Numbered from the stretch's first letter, positions 47,937 through 57,464 are shown. The stretch: 64,000 nucleotides of DNA from Ensifer sp. LCM 4579 (GCF_001854885.1 NZ_MDDV01000060.1:217475-281474), one strand, 5' to 3'. Translations and numbers: made by a program. The notes: generated from the letters alone by a model not told the origin.

Positions 47937-48362
47937 ATGCAACGCCAACCTGAACGCGCTTCCTCCGCCATTCTCGAACGGGACGGACGCTATCTCCTCG
48001 TCCGGCGGGCCAATCCGCCCGCGGCCCAGATGTATGCTTTCCCGGGCGGTCGCGCCGAGCCCGGCGAAACGCCGGCGGAAACCGCCCTTCGCGAGTTGGC
48101 GGAGGAGACCGGCATAAAAGGATGCAATCCCGTGCTTTTCGAGGTTTACGACCTTCCTCCGAAACGAACCGAGAGCCGTCACTTTCTCCTCTCCGTCTTC
48201 ACGGTCGAGGCGAACCTCGGCTCCGTAGCGGTTGCCAGCGACGACGCCGCAGATGTGGGCTGGTTCACGCCGGAAGAAATCTTCGCCTTGCCCGTTCCGG
48301 AAAGCGTTCACGACTGCGTGGAGAAGCTGATCCGCATCCGGGCGACGACCGGCACGGGATAG
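47937..48362 (+). CDS. Nudix hydrolase
   Basis: The 141-residue protein has an intact Nudix box (G-x5-E-x7-RELAEETGI, residues about 37-59), so it should hydrolyse a nucleoside diphosphate linked to another group. Substrate cannot be predicted; the closest overall form is the MutT/ADP-ribose pyrophosphatase type. It is divergent from the SRAP gene, from which 61 bases separate it. Confidence 0.9.
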   Translation: MQRQPERASSAILERDGRYLLVRRANPPAAQMYAFPGGRAEPGETPAETALRELAEETGIKGCNPVLFEVYDLPPKRTESRHFLLSVFTVEANLGSVAVASDDAADVGWFTPEEIFALPVPESVHDCVEKLIRIRATTGTG

Positions 48363-48493
48363 GACGCGGACAGCTTTCGACGGTCGTCCGCCTGTTCCCG
48401 CTCTGCATTTTTGCGCCGCCTCGGGTTGAAAAATGCTCGTATTCTCCTGCTGCACAGGCTTGAATCCGGACCCGTTTCGGCTTTGATGGAGCG

Positions 48494-48922
48494 ATGACCG
48501 TTGCATCGCTTCCAATACGGCTGTTCCTGACCGGCGTGACGCTTGCCCTTGCGGCAGCCGCTGCCGCACAGGACGCGCCCTCCCCGGAAACAGCCCCGCC
48601 TGCCGTCGAGGCGAAACCGCCGCCCTATGAACAGCGCCTGATTCGTCTCGCCGAAATACTGGGATCGGTCCATTACCTGCGCAATCTCTGCCTGGCGAAA
48701 CCCGAAGACACCTGGCGGCAATCGATGCAGGCGTTGATCGACCAGGAGACGGCCGGCGAACCGAAACGACGCGGGCACATGACCGCCGCCTTCAACCGCG
48801 GCTACCGGACATTTGCCTCCGTCTATACCGCCTGCACGGAATCGGCGACGCTCGCCGAGGCGCGATACCGTGCCGAAGGCGCAACACTTGCTTCAGAAAT
48901 CGCGGCACGCTTCGGGAATTAA
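48494..48922 (+). CDS. TIGR02301-family exported protein
   Basis: The 142-residue protein has a signal peptide (LFLTGVTLALAAAAAAQD), a short Pro-rich stretch and the family domain (LIRLAEILGSVHYLRNLC, then RGHMTAAFNRGYRTFASVYTACTESA) with two conserved cysteines that may form a disulfide. It is found throughout Rhizobiales; its function is unknown. The stop codon lies inside a CtrA-like site. Confidence 0.82.
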   Translation: MTVASLPIRLFLTGVTLALAAAAAAQDAPSPETAPPAVEAKPPPYEQRLIRLAEILGSVHYLRNLCLAKPEDTWRQSMQALIDQETAGEPKRRGHMTAAFNRGYRTFASVYTACTESATLAEARYRAEGATLASEIAARFGN

Positions 48923-48934
48923 CAGGATATTAAC
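48919..48934 (+). promoter_or_regulatory. CtrA-like binding site
   Basis: TTAA, seven bases, then TTAAC matches the full alphaproteobacterial CtrA site exactly. It overlaps the stop codon of the gene before it and lies 147 bases upstream of the hypothetical gene at 49081. Found by eye, so chance occurrence remains possible. Confidence 0.4.
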
Positions 48935-49080
48935 CCCTTTTTCCGCGAGCCCGTGTCGTTTCGGGAAAAGGCTGCTAAGTTGTTAAGACAGTGGTAAGGA
49001 GTGACCGGCCTGTCTGCCCGTTCAGTTGCGGTTCAGCAGAGAGGCGCTAGCTTAAGCCAAGTGTAGCTGATGGAACCCGC

Positions 49081-49350
49081 ATGGAACGAATGATGGAACC
49101 AAGCCTGACCGACATTGACGACATGATCGTCCACGAAAAAATGCAGGCGGCCCTGGAACACCAGAATGAAGCCTGGGCGGACGGTATGGCCGACGGAATC
49201 GAGCCGGAAATCATCGCCGACGCGGCCATTGCGCTGGCAATGCGGGAAACCGTCCGGCTTCACGGCGAAGAGGGTGCCGAGGCCATGCTGAACTCTCTTC
49301 GCGAGCGGATGCTCGCCGGAGAATTTTCGCCACAGCGGACCATACAATAA
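49081..49350 (+). CDS. conserved acidic hypothetical protein
   Basis: This 89-residue protein is acidic and mostly helical in appearance (DIDDMIVHEKMQAALEHQNEAWADGMADGIEPEIIADAA in outline), with no signal peptide or membrane segment. In-frame ATGs at 49081 and 49093 are both possible starts. It precedes an exported hypothetical protein by 14 bases, so the two are likely co-transcribed. I do not know its function. Confidence 0.7.
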   Translation: MERMMEPSLTDIDDMIVHEKMQAALEHQNEAWADGMADGIEPEIIADAAIALAMRETVRLHGEEGAEAMLNSLRERMLAGEFSPQRTIQ

Positions 49351-49364
49351 TACCAGGACTGCCC

Positions 49365-50105
49365 ATGAGCCGGACTTCAGCCTACCGGGCGACACCGGTG
49401 CGCCTCGTTACGCTGCTGCTGGCAGGTGTCGTCCTGTCACCGACGGCGGTTGCGCCTGCATTCGCGCTTAGCGAGTTGCGACCGGCCCCCGCTCCCATCG
49501 CCGACGAGCAGAGCGGTACACCGGCGGAAGCAGAGGCGCCGGACGAGGTCGTCCCGCTTGAAATTCCAACACCTGACCCGTTGGTGAACGAAGGGGCGGG
49601 AGAGGCCATCGAAGAGGCTGCGCCGGAGGTGGTCGAGCCGGTCGAGGTGCTGACGGATGTTTCGAAACTACCGGCACCCGTCGTCCGCATGCGCGAACTG
49701 ATCGTCGAAGCCGCTGCGTCCGGAGACATCGAGAGGCTGCGCCCCCTGCTCGGCAAGGGTCCGACCCAGACGCAAGTCTCCGGCAGCGCCGGCGAGGAGG
49801 ACCCGATCGCGGTGCTGAAAGGCTTGTCCGGCGACCAGGACGGCGTCGAAATTCTGGCGATCCTCCTCGACGTGCTTTCGACCGCATTCGTTCTCGCGGA
49901 CAAGGGCACGCCGGAAGAGGCCTATGTCTGGCCCTATTTTGCCGAGAAGCCTCTGTCGTCCCTGACGCCACCGGAGAAGGTCGATCTGTTCCGCCTCGTC
50001 ACAGCCGGTGACTTCGCCGGCATGGAGGAACTCGGCAATTACAATTTCTATCGTGTGGGCATTGCACCCGACGGGCAATGGAAGTTCTTCGTCGCCGGCG
50101 ATTGA
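49365..50105 (+). CDS. exported hypothetical protein
   Basis: The 246-residue protein has a signal peptide (LVTLLLAGVVLSPTAVAPAFA), an acidic Pro/Glu/Ala-rich linker to about residue 100, then a folded domain (VVRMRELIVEAAASGDIERLRPLLG, and ending YNFYRVGIAPDGQWKFFVAGD). It looks like a periplasmic protein widely kept in Rhizobiales. It starts 14 bases after the small acidic gene and 66 bases before ygfZ. Confidence 0.78.
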   Translation: MSRTSAYRATPVRLVTLLLAGVVLSPTAVAPAFALSELRPAPAPIADEQSGTPAEAEAPDEVVPLEIPTPDPLVNEGAGEAIEEAAPEVVEPVEVLTDVSKLPAPVVRMRELIVEAAASGDIERLRPLLGKGPTQTQVSGSAGEEDPIAVLKGLSGDQDGVEILAILLDVLSTAFVLADKGTPEEAYVWPYFAEKPLSSLTPPEKVDLFRLVTAGDFAGMEELGNYNFYRVGIAPDGQWKFFVAGD

Positions 50106-50171
50106 CCGGCACGCTTGCTCTTGCCCACCGGAAATCCTACCTGTTCGAGAAACAGAACAGGATTCGAAGCC

Positions 50172-51020
50172 ATGCCGAAGCTTTGCCTTGACGACCGTGC
50201 AGTGATCAGCGTTTCCGGCCAGGATGCAGAAGCGCTGTTGCAGGGCCTGATCACCACCGATATCGGCGCGCTGGCCGAGGGCGAAGCGAGTCCCGGCGCC
50301 CTTCTGACCCCGCAGGGCAAGATCTTTTTTGAGTTTCTGATCTCCCGCGACGGCGACAAATTCCGGCTGGAGACGACCAGCGACCAGGCCGAAGCGCTTC
50401 TAAAACGCCTGACCATGTACAAGCTCAGATCGGCAGTCGAGCTCTCGCTCACCTCGCCGGCGCCAGTGACGGTCGTCTTTGGCGATGCGCGACCGAGCGG
50501 CAGCTATCGCGACCACCGTTTCGAAAAGGCCGACACGCCGGTATTCCGGCTCTATGCCGAGACGGCCGAAGCCGACGCAACCGTCGCCGATCTCGACGGC
50601 TTGAGGATCGCGGCGGGCGTCGCTGTCGCCGGTCGGGACTATGCCTTGCAGGACGCCTTTCCCCACGATGTGCTGATGGATCTGAATGGCGGCCTGTCCT
50701 TCCGCAAGGGTTGCTATGTCGGGCAGGAGGTCATTTCGCGCATGCAGCACCGCGGCTCGGCCCGGCGGCGCGTGGTGATCGTCGCCGGCGAAATGGCCCT
50801 CCCGCCGACGGGCACGATCCTTTCCGTCTCCGGGCGGGCGATCGGCGCGCTCGGGACGGTGCGCGACAAGGCCGGGCTCGCGATCGTGCGCATCGACAAG
50901 GCGGGGGAAGCGATGGCCAAGGGGGAAGCGATCCTTGCCGGCGATGTGCCTGTCATGCTGACGCTGCCCGGCTGGACCGGACTTGTCTTTCCGGCGGATG
51001 CCGGCGAGGCGAGCGCATGA
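50172..51020 (+). CDS. ygfZ: YgfZ/IBA57-like folate-dependent iron-sulfur protein
   Basis: The 282-residue protein of the GcvT fold has the YgfZ signature KGCYVGQEVI with its conserved Cys, near residue 180. Relatives use tetrahydrofolate to help build or repair [4Fe-4S] clusters. I chose the ATG at 50172 (AGGA ten bases upstream). Its stop overlaps the HD gene start by four bases (ATGA), making it the first gene of a four-gene operon ending in a NAD regulator. Confidence 0.9.
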   Translation: MPKLCLDDRAVISVSGQDAEALLQGLITTDIGALAEGEASPGALLTPQGKIFFEFLISRDGDKFRLETTSDQAEALLKRLTMYKLRSAVELSLTSPAPVTVVFGDARPSGSYRDHRFEKADTPVFRLYAETAEADATVADLDGLRIAAGVAVAGRDYALQDAFPHDVLMDLNGGLSFRKGCYVGQEVISRMQHRGSARRRVVIVAGEMALPPTGTILSVSGRAIGALGTVRDKAGLAIVRIDKAGEAMAKGEAILAGDVPVMLTLPGWTGLVFPADAGEASA

Positions 51021-51631
51021 CGAATGCGCGAGCCTGGCAACGGATGCTTTCCGGTCGGCGGCTCGATCTGCTCGACCCCTCGCCGCTCGACGTCGAATTG
51101 GCCGACATCGCGCACGGTCTCGCCCGCGTTGCACGCTGGAACGGGCAGACGACCGGCGATCACGCCTTTTCCGTCGCCCAGCACAGTCTGCTCGTCGAGG
51201 AGATTTTCCGGCGCACCAATCGCTGCAATGCCGACGACTGCCTGATGGCGCTGCTCCACGATGCGCCGGAATATGTGATCGGCGATATGATCTCACCTTT
51301 CAAGGCCGTGGTCGGTGGCGGCTATAAGGCGGTCGAAAACCGGCTGGAGAGCGCAGTGCATCTGCGCTTCGGTCTGCCGGCGCATACGCCCAGGGAACTC
51401 AAGGACCGGATCAAGAAGGCAGACCGCGTCGCCGCCTATTTCGAGGCGACGGAAATTGCCGGCTTTTCGCCCGAGGAGGCCCGGAAGTTCTTCGGTCAGC
51501 CCCGCGGCATTACGCGCGAGACGCTGCTGATCGATCCGCTGCCGGCGATCGAGGCGCAACGCCTTTTCTCCGCCCGTTTCGGTGCGATCGAGGCTGAGCG
51601 CGTCAAGACGAAGCACGAGGGCGTGACATGA
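51017..51631 (+). CDS. HD-domain phosphohydrolase (YfbR-like)
   Basis: This 204-residue protein has HD-domain metal ligands in QHSLLVEE, ALLHDAPEYVIGD and KKADRVAAYFEA. It resembles 5'-deoxynucleotidases that dephosphorylate nucleoside monophosphates. It overlaps ygfZ by four bases upstream and the phosphatase gene by four bases downstream. The exact nucleotide substrate cannot be read from sequence. Confidence 0.86.
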   Translation: MTNARAWQRMLSGRRLDLLDPSPLDVELADIAHGLARVARWNGQTTGDHAFSVAQHSLLVEEIFRRTNRCNADDCLMALLHDAPEYVIGDMISPFKAVVGGGYKAVENRLESAVHLRFGLPAHTPRELKDRIKKADRVAAYFEATEIAGFSPEEARKFFGQPRGITRETLLIDPLPAIEAQRLFSARFGAIEAERVKTKHEGVT

Positions 51632-52167
51632 CCGGCATCGTCGTGTCGCCGCTCGCGCGCATAGCGGAAATGGCGGTTCGCCACCGTTGCCGCGAAATGG
51701 TCAGCCTGCTTGCCAAGGGGCAGGATTTCCATCGCCCTGCGGTGATCGACGGCACGAGGCACATGACGATCGGCGTCAACGACATCAGCTTCGCCGGAAC
51801 GGGCGATCTGGTGGCGCCGCAGGAAGCGCATGTCGAGCAGGTCGTTGAATTTGCGCGGCAATGGGATCGTTCGCGACCGCTCCTCGTCCATTGCTGGATG
51901 GGCGTTTCGCGGTCACCGGCCGCAGCGCTGATCGCGGCACTTGCCGTAGAGCCCGATCAGGACGACGTAGTGCTGGCGACGCGGCTGCGCGTTGTGTCGC
52001 CCTTCGCGACGCCGAACGCCCGGCTGGTGGAAATCGGGGATCATGCGTTATCACGCAAGGGAAGGCTGATCGCGGCGGTACGAGCCATCGGCCGCGGCGC
52101 GGAGGCCGACGGAAACGCGCCCTTCCTCCTGCCGCTTCGCCCGGAGATGTCCATGCATGCCGGCTGA
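51628..52167 (+). CDS. tyrosine phosphatase-like protein
   Basis: The 179-residue protein carries HCWMGVSRSPAA, a complete cysteine phosphatase loop (C-x5-R). The rest fits a small dual-specificity-type fold. It could act on a protein, nucleotide or phosphoinositide-like substrate; the sequence does not say. It overlaps the HD gene by four bases and the NadQ gene by eleven. Confidence 0.85.
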   Translation: MTGIVVSPLARIAEMAVRHRCREMVSLLAKGQDFHRPAVIDGTRHMTIGVNDISFAGTGDLVAPQEAHVEQVVEFARQWDRSRPLLVHCWMGVSRSPAAALIAALAVEPDQDDVVLATRLRVVSPFATPNARLVEIGDHALSRKGRLIAAVRAIGRGAEADGNAPFLLPLRPEMSMHAG

Positions 52168-53137
52168 CGCACAACCCGCTACGGTCGAGATCGGCCTCAA
52201 TGCGGTCATCGTCGCCGTCGTCAACCGCAGCCCGCGCATTCTCGCCGTCAGCGAAACCGATGGCGACGCCCGCGACGGCTTGCCCTTCGGTCCCTTCGAT
52301 CCGGCGCGCCACCGCACTTTCGAGGCGAGCCTTCGCGCCCGCGTCGAGAAGCGGACCGCGCTGAAGCTCGGCTATATCGAGCAACTCTATACCTTCGGCG
52401 ATCGCGGTCGGCAGCGTCTTCCGGGCGAGGAAGGCAAGCACATGGTCTCCGTCGGCTATCTCGCGCTGACGCGCACCGACGCCGAGAACAACGAGCGGCT
52501 GGCGGAGGCGGGCGCCCATTGGCGGGACTGGTACGGTTATCTGCCCTGGGAAGACTGGCGGCAGGGGCGCCCGGAAATACTCGACGAGGCGATCCTGCCT
52601 GCGCTCGCCCGATGGGAGATTGGCCAGGCCGTCGAGGAGAAGTCCGTCTCGAGCGCACAGCGCCGGGCGCGCCTGCGCCTCGCTTTCGGTCTCGATGACT
52701 TTCCCTGGGACGAGGAGCGCGTGCTGGAGCGCTACGAGCTGCTTTACGAGGCGGGGCTGGTGCGGGAGGCCGTGATCGACGGTCATTGCCGCAGTCCCGG
52801 CGGTCCGGCGGTCGGGCTCGCCATGCGGCACGATCATCGCCGCATCGTTGCCACCGCCGTCGCCCGGCTGCGCGGCAAGATCAAGTACAGACCCGTCGTC
52901 TTCGAACTGATGCCGCCGGAATTCACGTTGACCCATCTGCAGGCGACCGTGGAGGCGATCTCCGGCCAGCACCTGCACAAGCAAAATTTTCGTCGGCTGG
53001 TCGAGGGCGCCGAACTCGTCGAAGCGACGGGAGGAACGCTCGCGTCCACCGGTGGCCGGCCCGCCGCGCTTTTCCGCTTCCGGCGACAAATTCTCGACGA
53101 GCGGCCCGCTCCGGGTCTCAAGGTCGGAGGGCGATAA
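52157..53137 (+). CDS. nadQ: NadQ/NrtR-type regulator of NAD synthesis (degenerate Nudix fold)
   Basis: This 326-residue protein has an N-terminal Nudix-like domain (about 10-160) and a C-terminal winged-helix domain (about 235-315: FELMPPEFTLTHLQATVEAI, then LHKQNFRRLVEGA). The Nudix box is broken: the RE-x2-EE Glu residues are missing (SLRARVEKRTAL), so it should sense a ligand rather than hydrolyse it. This is the layout of the alphaproteobacterial repressor NadQ. The nadABC operon lies just beyond on the other strand with a perfect palindrome before nadA. Confidence 0.85.
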   Translation: MPADAQPATVEIGLNAVIVAVVNRSPRILAVSETDGDARDGLPFGPFDPARHRTFEASLRARVEKRTALKLGYIEQLYTFGDRGRQRLPGEEGKHMVSVGYLALTRTDAENNERLAEAGAHWRDWYGYLPWEDWRQGRPEILDEAILPALARWEIGQAVEEKSVSSAQRRARLRLAFGLDDFPWDEERVLERYELLYEAGLVREAVIDGHCRSPGGPAVGLAMRHDHRRIVATAVARLRGKIKYRPVVFELMPPEFTLTHLQATVEAISGQHLHKQNFRRLVEGAELVEATGGTLASTGGRPAALFRFRRQILDERPAPGLKVGGR

Positions 53138-53140
53138 ACG

Positions 53141-53659
53141 TCACCTGATGACGGCGCAGGCCAATCGTTCGCCGCCACCGCCGTCCGGCTGGCTACGGTT
53201 GTCGTCGGAATTCCGGTGGATCACCAAAGCGCGGCCGCGGATCGCCGTCCCTGGTTCATCAAGCGATACGAAGCTGTTGAACACCTGAGCACGCAGGACT
53301 CCGTCGGGGCCGACATATTGGTTCGGCAGATCGCCGGCATGCGGGCCGTTTGCCGCAAGGAATCCGTGTTCGGCGTTCTCGTCTTCACCGGCAAAGTGGC
53401 TTCCCGCAGACTTGAAGCTCTCCGCAGGGTCGCAATTGCCGACTTCGTGCACATGGAAGGCGACCCACGTCTCCTCCGGCAGACCGCTGACCTCCACCTC
53501 CAGAAGCACGCCTTTTGCGCCAACCGTCAGGGTGGCCCGCCCCGTCTCCTTGCCGTCCTGGCCGATGAAGTCGGCAGTTGCCGTCAGCGACGGCTGCTGC
53601 GCGGCGGCTGCACCTGCCAGCCCAGCGGCCAAGAAAAGCGCGGCAAACGACCTGACCAT
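53141..53659 (-). CDS. sodC: Cu/Zn superoxide dismutase
   Basis: The 172-residue periplasmic enzyme dismutates superoxide. A signal peptide ends near AGAAAA/QQ. Metal ligands are in FHVHEVGNC, GSHFAGE and GPHAGDLPN, the final His in RALVIH, and the Cys pair (HEVGNC and LACAVI) is present. The ATG at 53659 has GGAGGG seven bases upstream. It converges on the nadQ gene and follows nadC. Confidence 0.95.
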   Translation of the reverse strand: MVRSFAALFLAAGLAGAAAAQQPSLTATADFIGQDGKETGRATLTVGAKGVLLEVEVSGLPEETWVAFHVHEVGNCDPAESFKSAGSHFAGEDENAEHGFLAANGPHAGDLPNQYVGPDGVLRAQVFNSFVSLDEPGTAIRGRALVIHRNSDDNRSQPDGGGGERLACAVIR

Positions 53660-53763
53660 TGTCAATCCCTCCTTGTTCGTGGCTCAAGACGGCAACGCAT
53701 GGCTGCCGACCTCGTTCCCCTGCCCGGATGGATTTCGCCGGAGCCCCGCTGGCTCGGGTTCGG

Positions 53764-54666
53764 CTAGATCGAAATATCGAGCCCGATATCGAGCGTCGGC
53801 GCCGCCATGGTTATCTTCGAGGTGGAGATATAGTCGACGCCCGCTTCCGCGATCGCGCGGATCGTCTCGATCTTCACGTTGCCGGAGGCCTCGAGCCGGG
53901 TGCGGCGCGGATCGCCGGGGTAATCGGCGGCGCCGAGTCCCCAATGGGCGGCGTTTACCAAAACGGCTTCGCGGAGCAGGCCCGGACCCATATTGTCAAG
54001 CAGGATCACGTCCGGCCCGGCGGTCAGCGCCTCGCGCATCTGGGCGAGCCCATCGACTTCGATTTCGACCTTCACCAGATGACCGCAATAGGCGCGCGCA
54101 GCGCGAATAGCGCCGGCGACCCCTCCAGAAACCGCGATGTGATTGTCCTTGATCAGCACCGCATCGTCGAGCCCATAACGGTGGTTGGAGCCGCCGCCGA
54201 GACGCACGGCATATTTCTCGAGCGCCCGCAGGCCCGGAATGGTCTTACGCGTGCAGCAGACCTTCGCCGCCGTATGGGCAATCTCGTCGGCAAACTTCGC
54301 CGTATAGCTGGCGATGCCCGACAGATGCATAAGAAAATTGAGCGCCACGCGCTCCGCCGACAGCAGGCTGCGGGCACGTCCGGATATCCGGGCGATGGCC
54401 GTTCCCGCTGCCACGCGTTCCCCCTCCTCCACCAGGGCTTCGAAACGGATCGACGGATCAATGAGGCGGAAGGCAGTGCGCGCCAGTTCCAGGCCGGCAA
54501 TGACGCCCCCTTCACGCGCGCGCATTTCGGCCGTAGCCGCCATCTCCGGTCCGATGGTCGCAAGGGTAGTGATGTCGCCGGCGCGGCCGAGGTCTTCCAA
54601 AAGGGCGCTTCTCACCTGCTCCTCGACCATGAGAGTGGGGAGTTCGGGACGAAGGGCAACGGTCAT
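53764..54666 (-). CDS. nadC: nicotinate-nucleotide pyrophosphorylase (carboxylating)
   Basis: This 300-residue enzyme turns quinolinate and PRPP into nicotinate mononucleotide, the third step of de novo NAD synthesis. TRKTIPGLRALEKYAVRLGGG, the Lys in LIKDNHIA, EIEVDGL and LEASGNV are the expected blocks. It is the last gene of nadA-nadB-nadC, 40 bases after nadB. Confidence 0.97.
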   Translation of the reverse strand: MTVALRPELPTLMVEEQVRSALLEDLGRAGDITTLATIGPEMAATAEMRAREGGVIAGLELARTAFRLIDPSIRFEALVEEGERVAAGTAIARISGRARSLLSAERVALNFLMHLSGIASYTAKFADEIAHTAAKVCCTRKTIPGLRALEKYAVRLGGGSNHRYGLDDAVLIKDNHIAVSGGVAGAIRAARAYCGHLVKVEIEVDGLAQMREALTAGPDVILLDNMGPGLLREAVLVNAAHWGLGAADYPGDPRRTRLEASGNVKIETIRAIAEAGVDYISTSKITMAAPTLDIGLDISI

Positions 54667-54706
54667 GGTGGAGTTCCCGATTGTCTGAATCTACGGCGGC
54701 GCGGGG

Positions 54707-56305
54707 TCACGCCGGCTCGGTTTCGGCGAACTCGGCCGCCAGCCGCTCCGCCTGCGCCAGCGTCAAATAGGTGCGGCGTCGCCATTCCGGCCGCTCTTCC
54801 GGGCAATCAGCGCGGAAATGGCCGCCCCGGCTCTCCGACCGCTGCAGGGCGGCAACCGCGATGAGCTTGGCCGTGGTGACGATATTGGCGAAGCGCAACC
54901 GGGTGTTGGCGCGCTCCAGTTCGGCGATCTCGCGGATGGAACGCGCCAGGCTCTCGCGCGTGCGCACGACGCCGACGCACTCGCTCATCAGCGCACGCAG
55001 GCGCTTGAAAGGCGGACTGTCGTCGACCGTCACCGGATCGTCATTGTCGCCGGCATTGTCGCCCCATTCGGTGAGCTTCGGCGCCGGCAGGGCGCCCTTG
55101 ATGTTGTCGGCGATGCGTGCGGCAAAGACGACCGCTTCGAGCAGCGAATTCGAGGCAAGCCGATTGGCGCCGTGGACGCCGGTGGAGGTGACTTCGCCCG
55201 CAGCCCAGAGGCCGTCGATCGAGGTCCTCCCCTCTCCGTCCGTGAGCACGCCGCCCATATGGTAGTGCACCGCCGGCGCGACGGGGATCGGCTGTTCCAC
55301 CGGGTCTATGCCGGCCGCCATGCAGGAGGCATAGACGGTCGGAAACATCTCGGGGAAATGCTTGCCGACGGCCTTGGTGCAATCGAGAAAGGCGCCGCGC
55401 CCGGCCTGTACTTCGGCGAAGACGCCGCGCGACACCACATCGCGCGGGGCAAGCTCGCCGTCCGGATGGATATCGAGCATGAAGCGCTGGCCCTTGGAAT
55501 TGACGAGAATGGCGCCATCGCCGCGCAGCGCCTCGGTGGCGAGTGGTGCCGGATCCTTGCCGATATTGATCGCGGTCGGGTGGAACTGCACGAATTCGGG
55601 ATCGGCGATGATGGCGCCGGCCCGCGCCGCCATGCCGACGCCCTGGCCGCAAGCCTCCCAGGGATTGGTGGTAACCGCGAAGAGGTGGCCGACGCCGCCC
55701 GAGCAGAGGACGACGGCGCGCGCCGGAAAGGATACCCGCCTCTTCGACTGACCGGCATCGGGCCTGGCCACGACCCCGGAAATGAAACGGCCTTCGCGCA
55801 CCAGTTCCTCGACGACGTAACCCTCCAGCACGCGAATCGACGGGGTGCTGCGGACGGCGGCGATCAGCGCCTCCATGATCGCCCGACCGGCCATATCACC
55901 CTTGACGCGGACGATGCGACGCTCGGAATGCGCGGCCTCGCGCGAAAGCAGGAGCTTGCCCTCGAGATCCCGGTCGAAGGGCACGCCATATTCGAGCAGA
56001 TCGTGGATGCGCGCCGGTCCCTCGGCAACCATCATCCGCGTCATCTTCTCGTCGACGATGCCGGCTCCGGCGGCAACCGTATCGGCGACGTGCTTCTCGA
56101 ACGTGTCGCCCGCGCTCATCGCCGCGGCGATCCCCCCTTGCGCCCAGGCGGAGGAGGCGCCGTGGCCGATCGGCGCCGCAGCCAAGACGGTGACGGGCCG
56201 CGGCGCGAGCTTCAGCGCGCAGAAAAGCCCCGCAAGGCCGCCGCCGACGATGACGATGTCATCGATCCCATTGAAGGATTGCGGACGGAAATGGTCGGTC
56301 AGCAT
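54707..56305 (-). CDS. nadB: L-aspartate oxidase
   Basis: The 532-residue FAD enzyme oxidises L-aspartate to iminoaspartate, the substrate of NadA. It has an N-terminal FAD-binding [22 protein letters not shown], the active-site region HYHMGGV and [23 protein letters not shown], and a helical C-terminal part. I chose the ATG at 56305 (AGGAG ten bases upstream); the frame is open on into nadA in another reading but that is not coding. The stop of nadA lies 50 bases upstream. Confidence 0.96.
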   Translation of the reverse strand: MLTDHFRPQSFNGIDDIVIVGGGLAGLFCALKLAPRPVTVLAAAPIGHGASSAWAQGGIAAAMSAGDTFEKHVADTVAAGAGIVDEKMTRMMVAEGPARIHDLLEYGVPFDRDLEGKLLLSREAAHSERRIVRVKGDMAGRAIMEALIAAVRSTPSIRVLEGYVVEELVREGRFISGVVARPDAGQSKRRVSFPARAVVLCSGGVGHLFAVTTNPWEACGQGVGMAARAGAIIADPEFVQFHPTAINIGKDPAPLATEALRGDGAILVNSKGQRFMLDIHPDGELAPRDVVSRGVFAEVQAGRGAFLDCTKAVGKHFPEMFPTVYASCMAAGIDPVEQPIPVAPAVHYHMGGVLTDGEGRTSIDGLWAAGEVTSTGVHGANRLASNSLLEAVVFAARIADNIKGALPAPKLTEWGDNAGDNDDPVTVDDSPPFKRLRALMSECVGVVRTRESLARSIREIAELERANTRLRFANIVTTAKLIAVAALQRSESRGGHFRADCPEERPEWRRRTYLTLAQAERLAAEFAETEPA

Positions 56306-56355
56306 GGCGCGGTCACTCCTTTGACAGCCTGCATGGGCTGGCTCTGCAGCCGATA

Positions 56356-57435
56356 TCACTGCTTGAGGTTCACCATGCGCTCGACGGCCAGGCGCGCGCG
56401 GTCGGCGATGGCGGGATCGACCAGAACCTCTTCCGTCATGTCGAGCAGGCTGTCGAGGATCTTCGGCAGCGTGATGCGCTTCATGTGCGGACAGAGATTG
56501 CAGGGCTTGACGAAGTCGACGCCTTGAACCTCCGCCTGAATGTTCGACGCCATCGAGCATTCGGTGACGAGCAGCACGCGATCGGGCCGCTTGTCCCTGA
56601 CATAATTGATCATGCCCGAGGTCGAGCCGGAGAAATCGCAAACGGCGATCACGTCCGGGTGGCATTCCGGATGGCCGATGACCTCGATGCCCGGATTGGC
56701 CTCCTTGTAGGCGAGGAGTTCGGCCGCGGTGAAGCGCTCGTGGACCTCGCAGTGGCCCTTCCAGGTGAGGATCTTCTTGTTGGTCTGGCGGGCGACGTTC
56801 ATCGCCAGGTATTCGTCCGGAATGCACAACACCGTATCGGAGTCGAGGCTCTCGATCACCGAAAGCACGTTGGACGACGTGCAGCAGATATCGGTTTCCG
56901 CCTTCACCTCCGCCGAGGTGTTGACGTAGGTGACGACCGGAACGCCGGGATAGCGCTCCTTCAGGAGCCGCACATCGGCACCGGTGATCGATTCCGAGAG
57001 CGAGCAACCGGCCCTGGCGTCGGGAATCAGCACCGTCTTGTCCGGATTGAGCAGCTTGGAGGTCTCGGCCATGAAGTGCACGCCGCACTGGATAATGATC
57101 TCGGCATCCACCTTGGTGGCGTCGCGCGCGAGCTGCAGCGAATCGCCGACGATATCGGCAACGCAATGGAAGATGTCGGGCGTCTGGTAATTGTGCGCCA
57201 GGATGACGGCGTTGCGTTCTTTCTTCAGCCGGTTGATGGCGTGGATATAGGGCGCATAGGCAGCCCATTCGACCGCCGGAATGAAATCCCTGACCTTTTC
57301 ATAGAGATGCTCGGTCTCGCGGGCGACCGCCGGGGTGTAGGCGAGATCCGGCCTTTCGATGACGCCGAAGCGCGCCGCAGCGCTCACGAATGCTGGCGCA
57401 GACGTTGCGTCCGTGCGAAGGTCAAGTGTGCTCAT
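56356..57435 (-). CDS. nadA: quinolinate synthase
   Basis: The 359-residue [4Fe-4S] enzyme condenses iminoaspartate with dihydroxyacetone phosphate to quinolinate. The cluster Cys residues are in [17 protein letters not shown] and KPCNLCPHM, with HPECHPDV nearby. I chose the ATG at 57435 (AGGAGG eight bases upstream). It is the first gene of the operon; a perfect palindrome starts 30 bases upstream. Confidence 0.97.
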   Translation of the reverse strand: MSTLDLRTDATSAPAFVSAAARFGVIERPDLAYTPAVARETEHLYEKVRDFIPAVEWAAYAPYIHAINRLKKERNAVILAHNYQTPDIFHCVADIVGDSLQLARDATKVDAEIIIQCGVHFMAETSKLLNPDKTVLIPDARAGCSLSESITGADVRLLKERYPGVPVVTYVNTSAEVKAETDICCTSSNVLSVIESLDSDTVLCIPDEYLAMNVARQTNKKILTWKGHCEVHERFTAAELLAYKEANPGIEVIGHPECHPDVIAVCDFSGSTSGMINYVRDKRPDRVLLVTECSMASNIQAEVQGVDFVKPCNLCPHMKRITLPKILDSLLDMTEEVLVDPAIADRARLAVERMVNLKQ

Positions 57436-57464
57436 CGAGCTCTCCTCCTGCCGTTCTCGGCCCA

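Noticed and set aside
56306-57268. Upstream extension of the nadB frame
   Set aside because: It overlaps nadA in another frame and shows no NadB similarity before the ATG at 56305.
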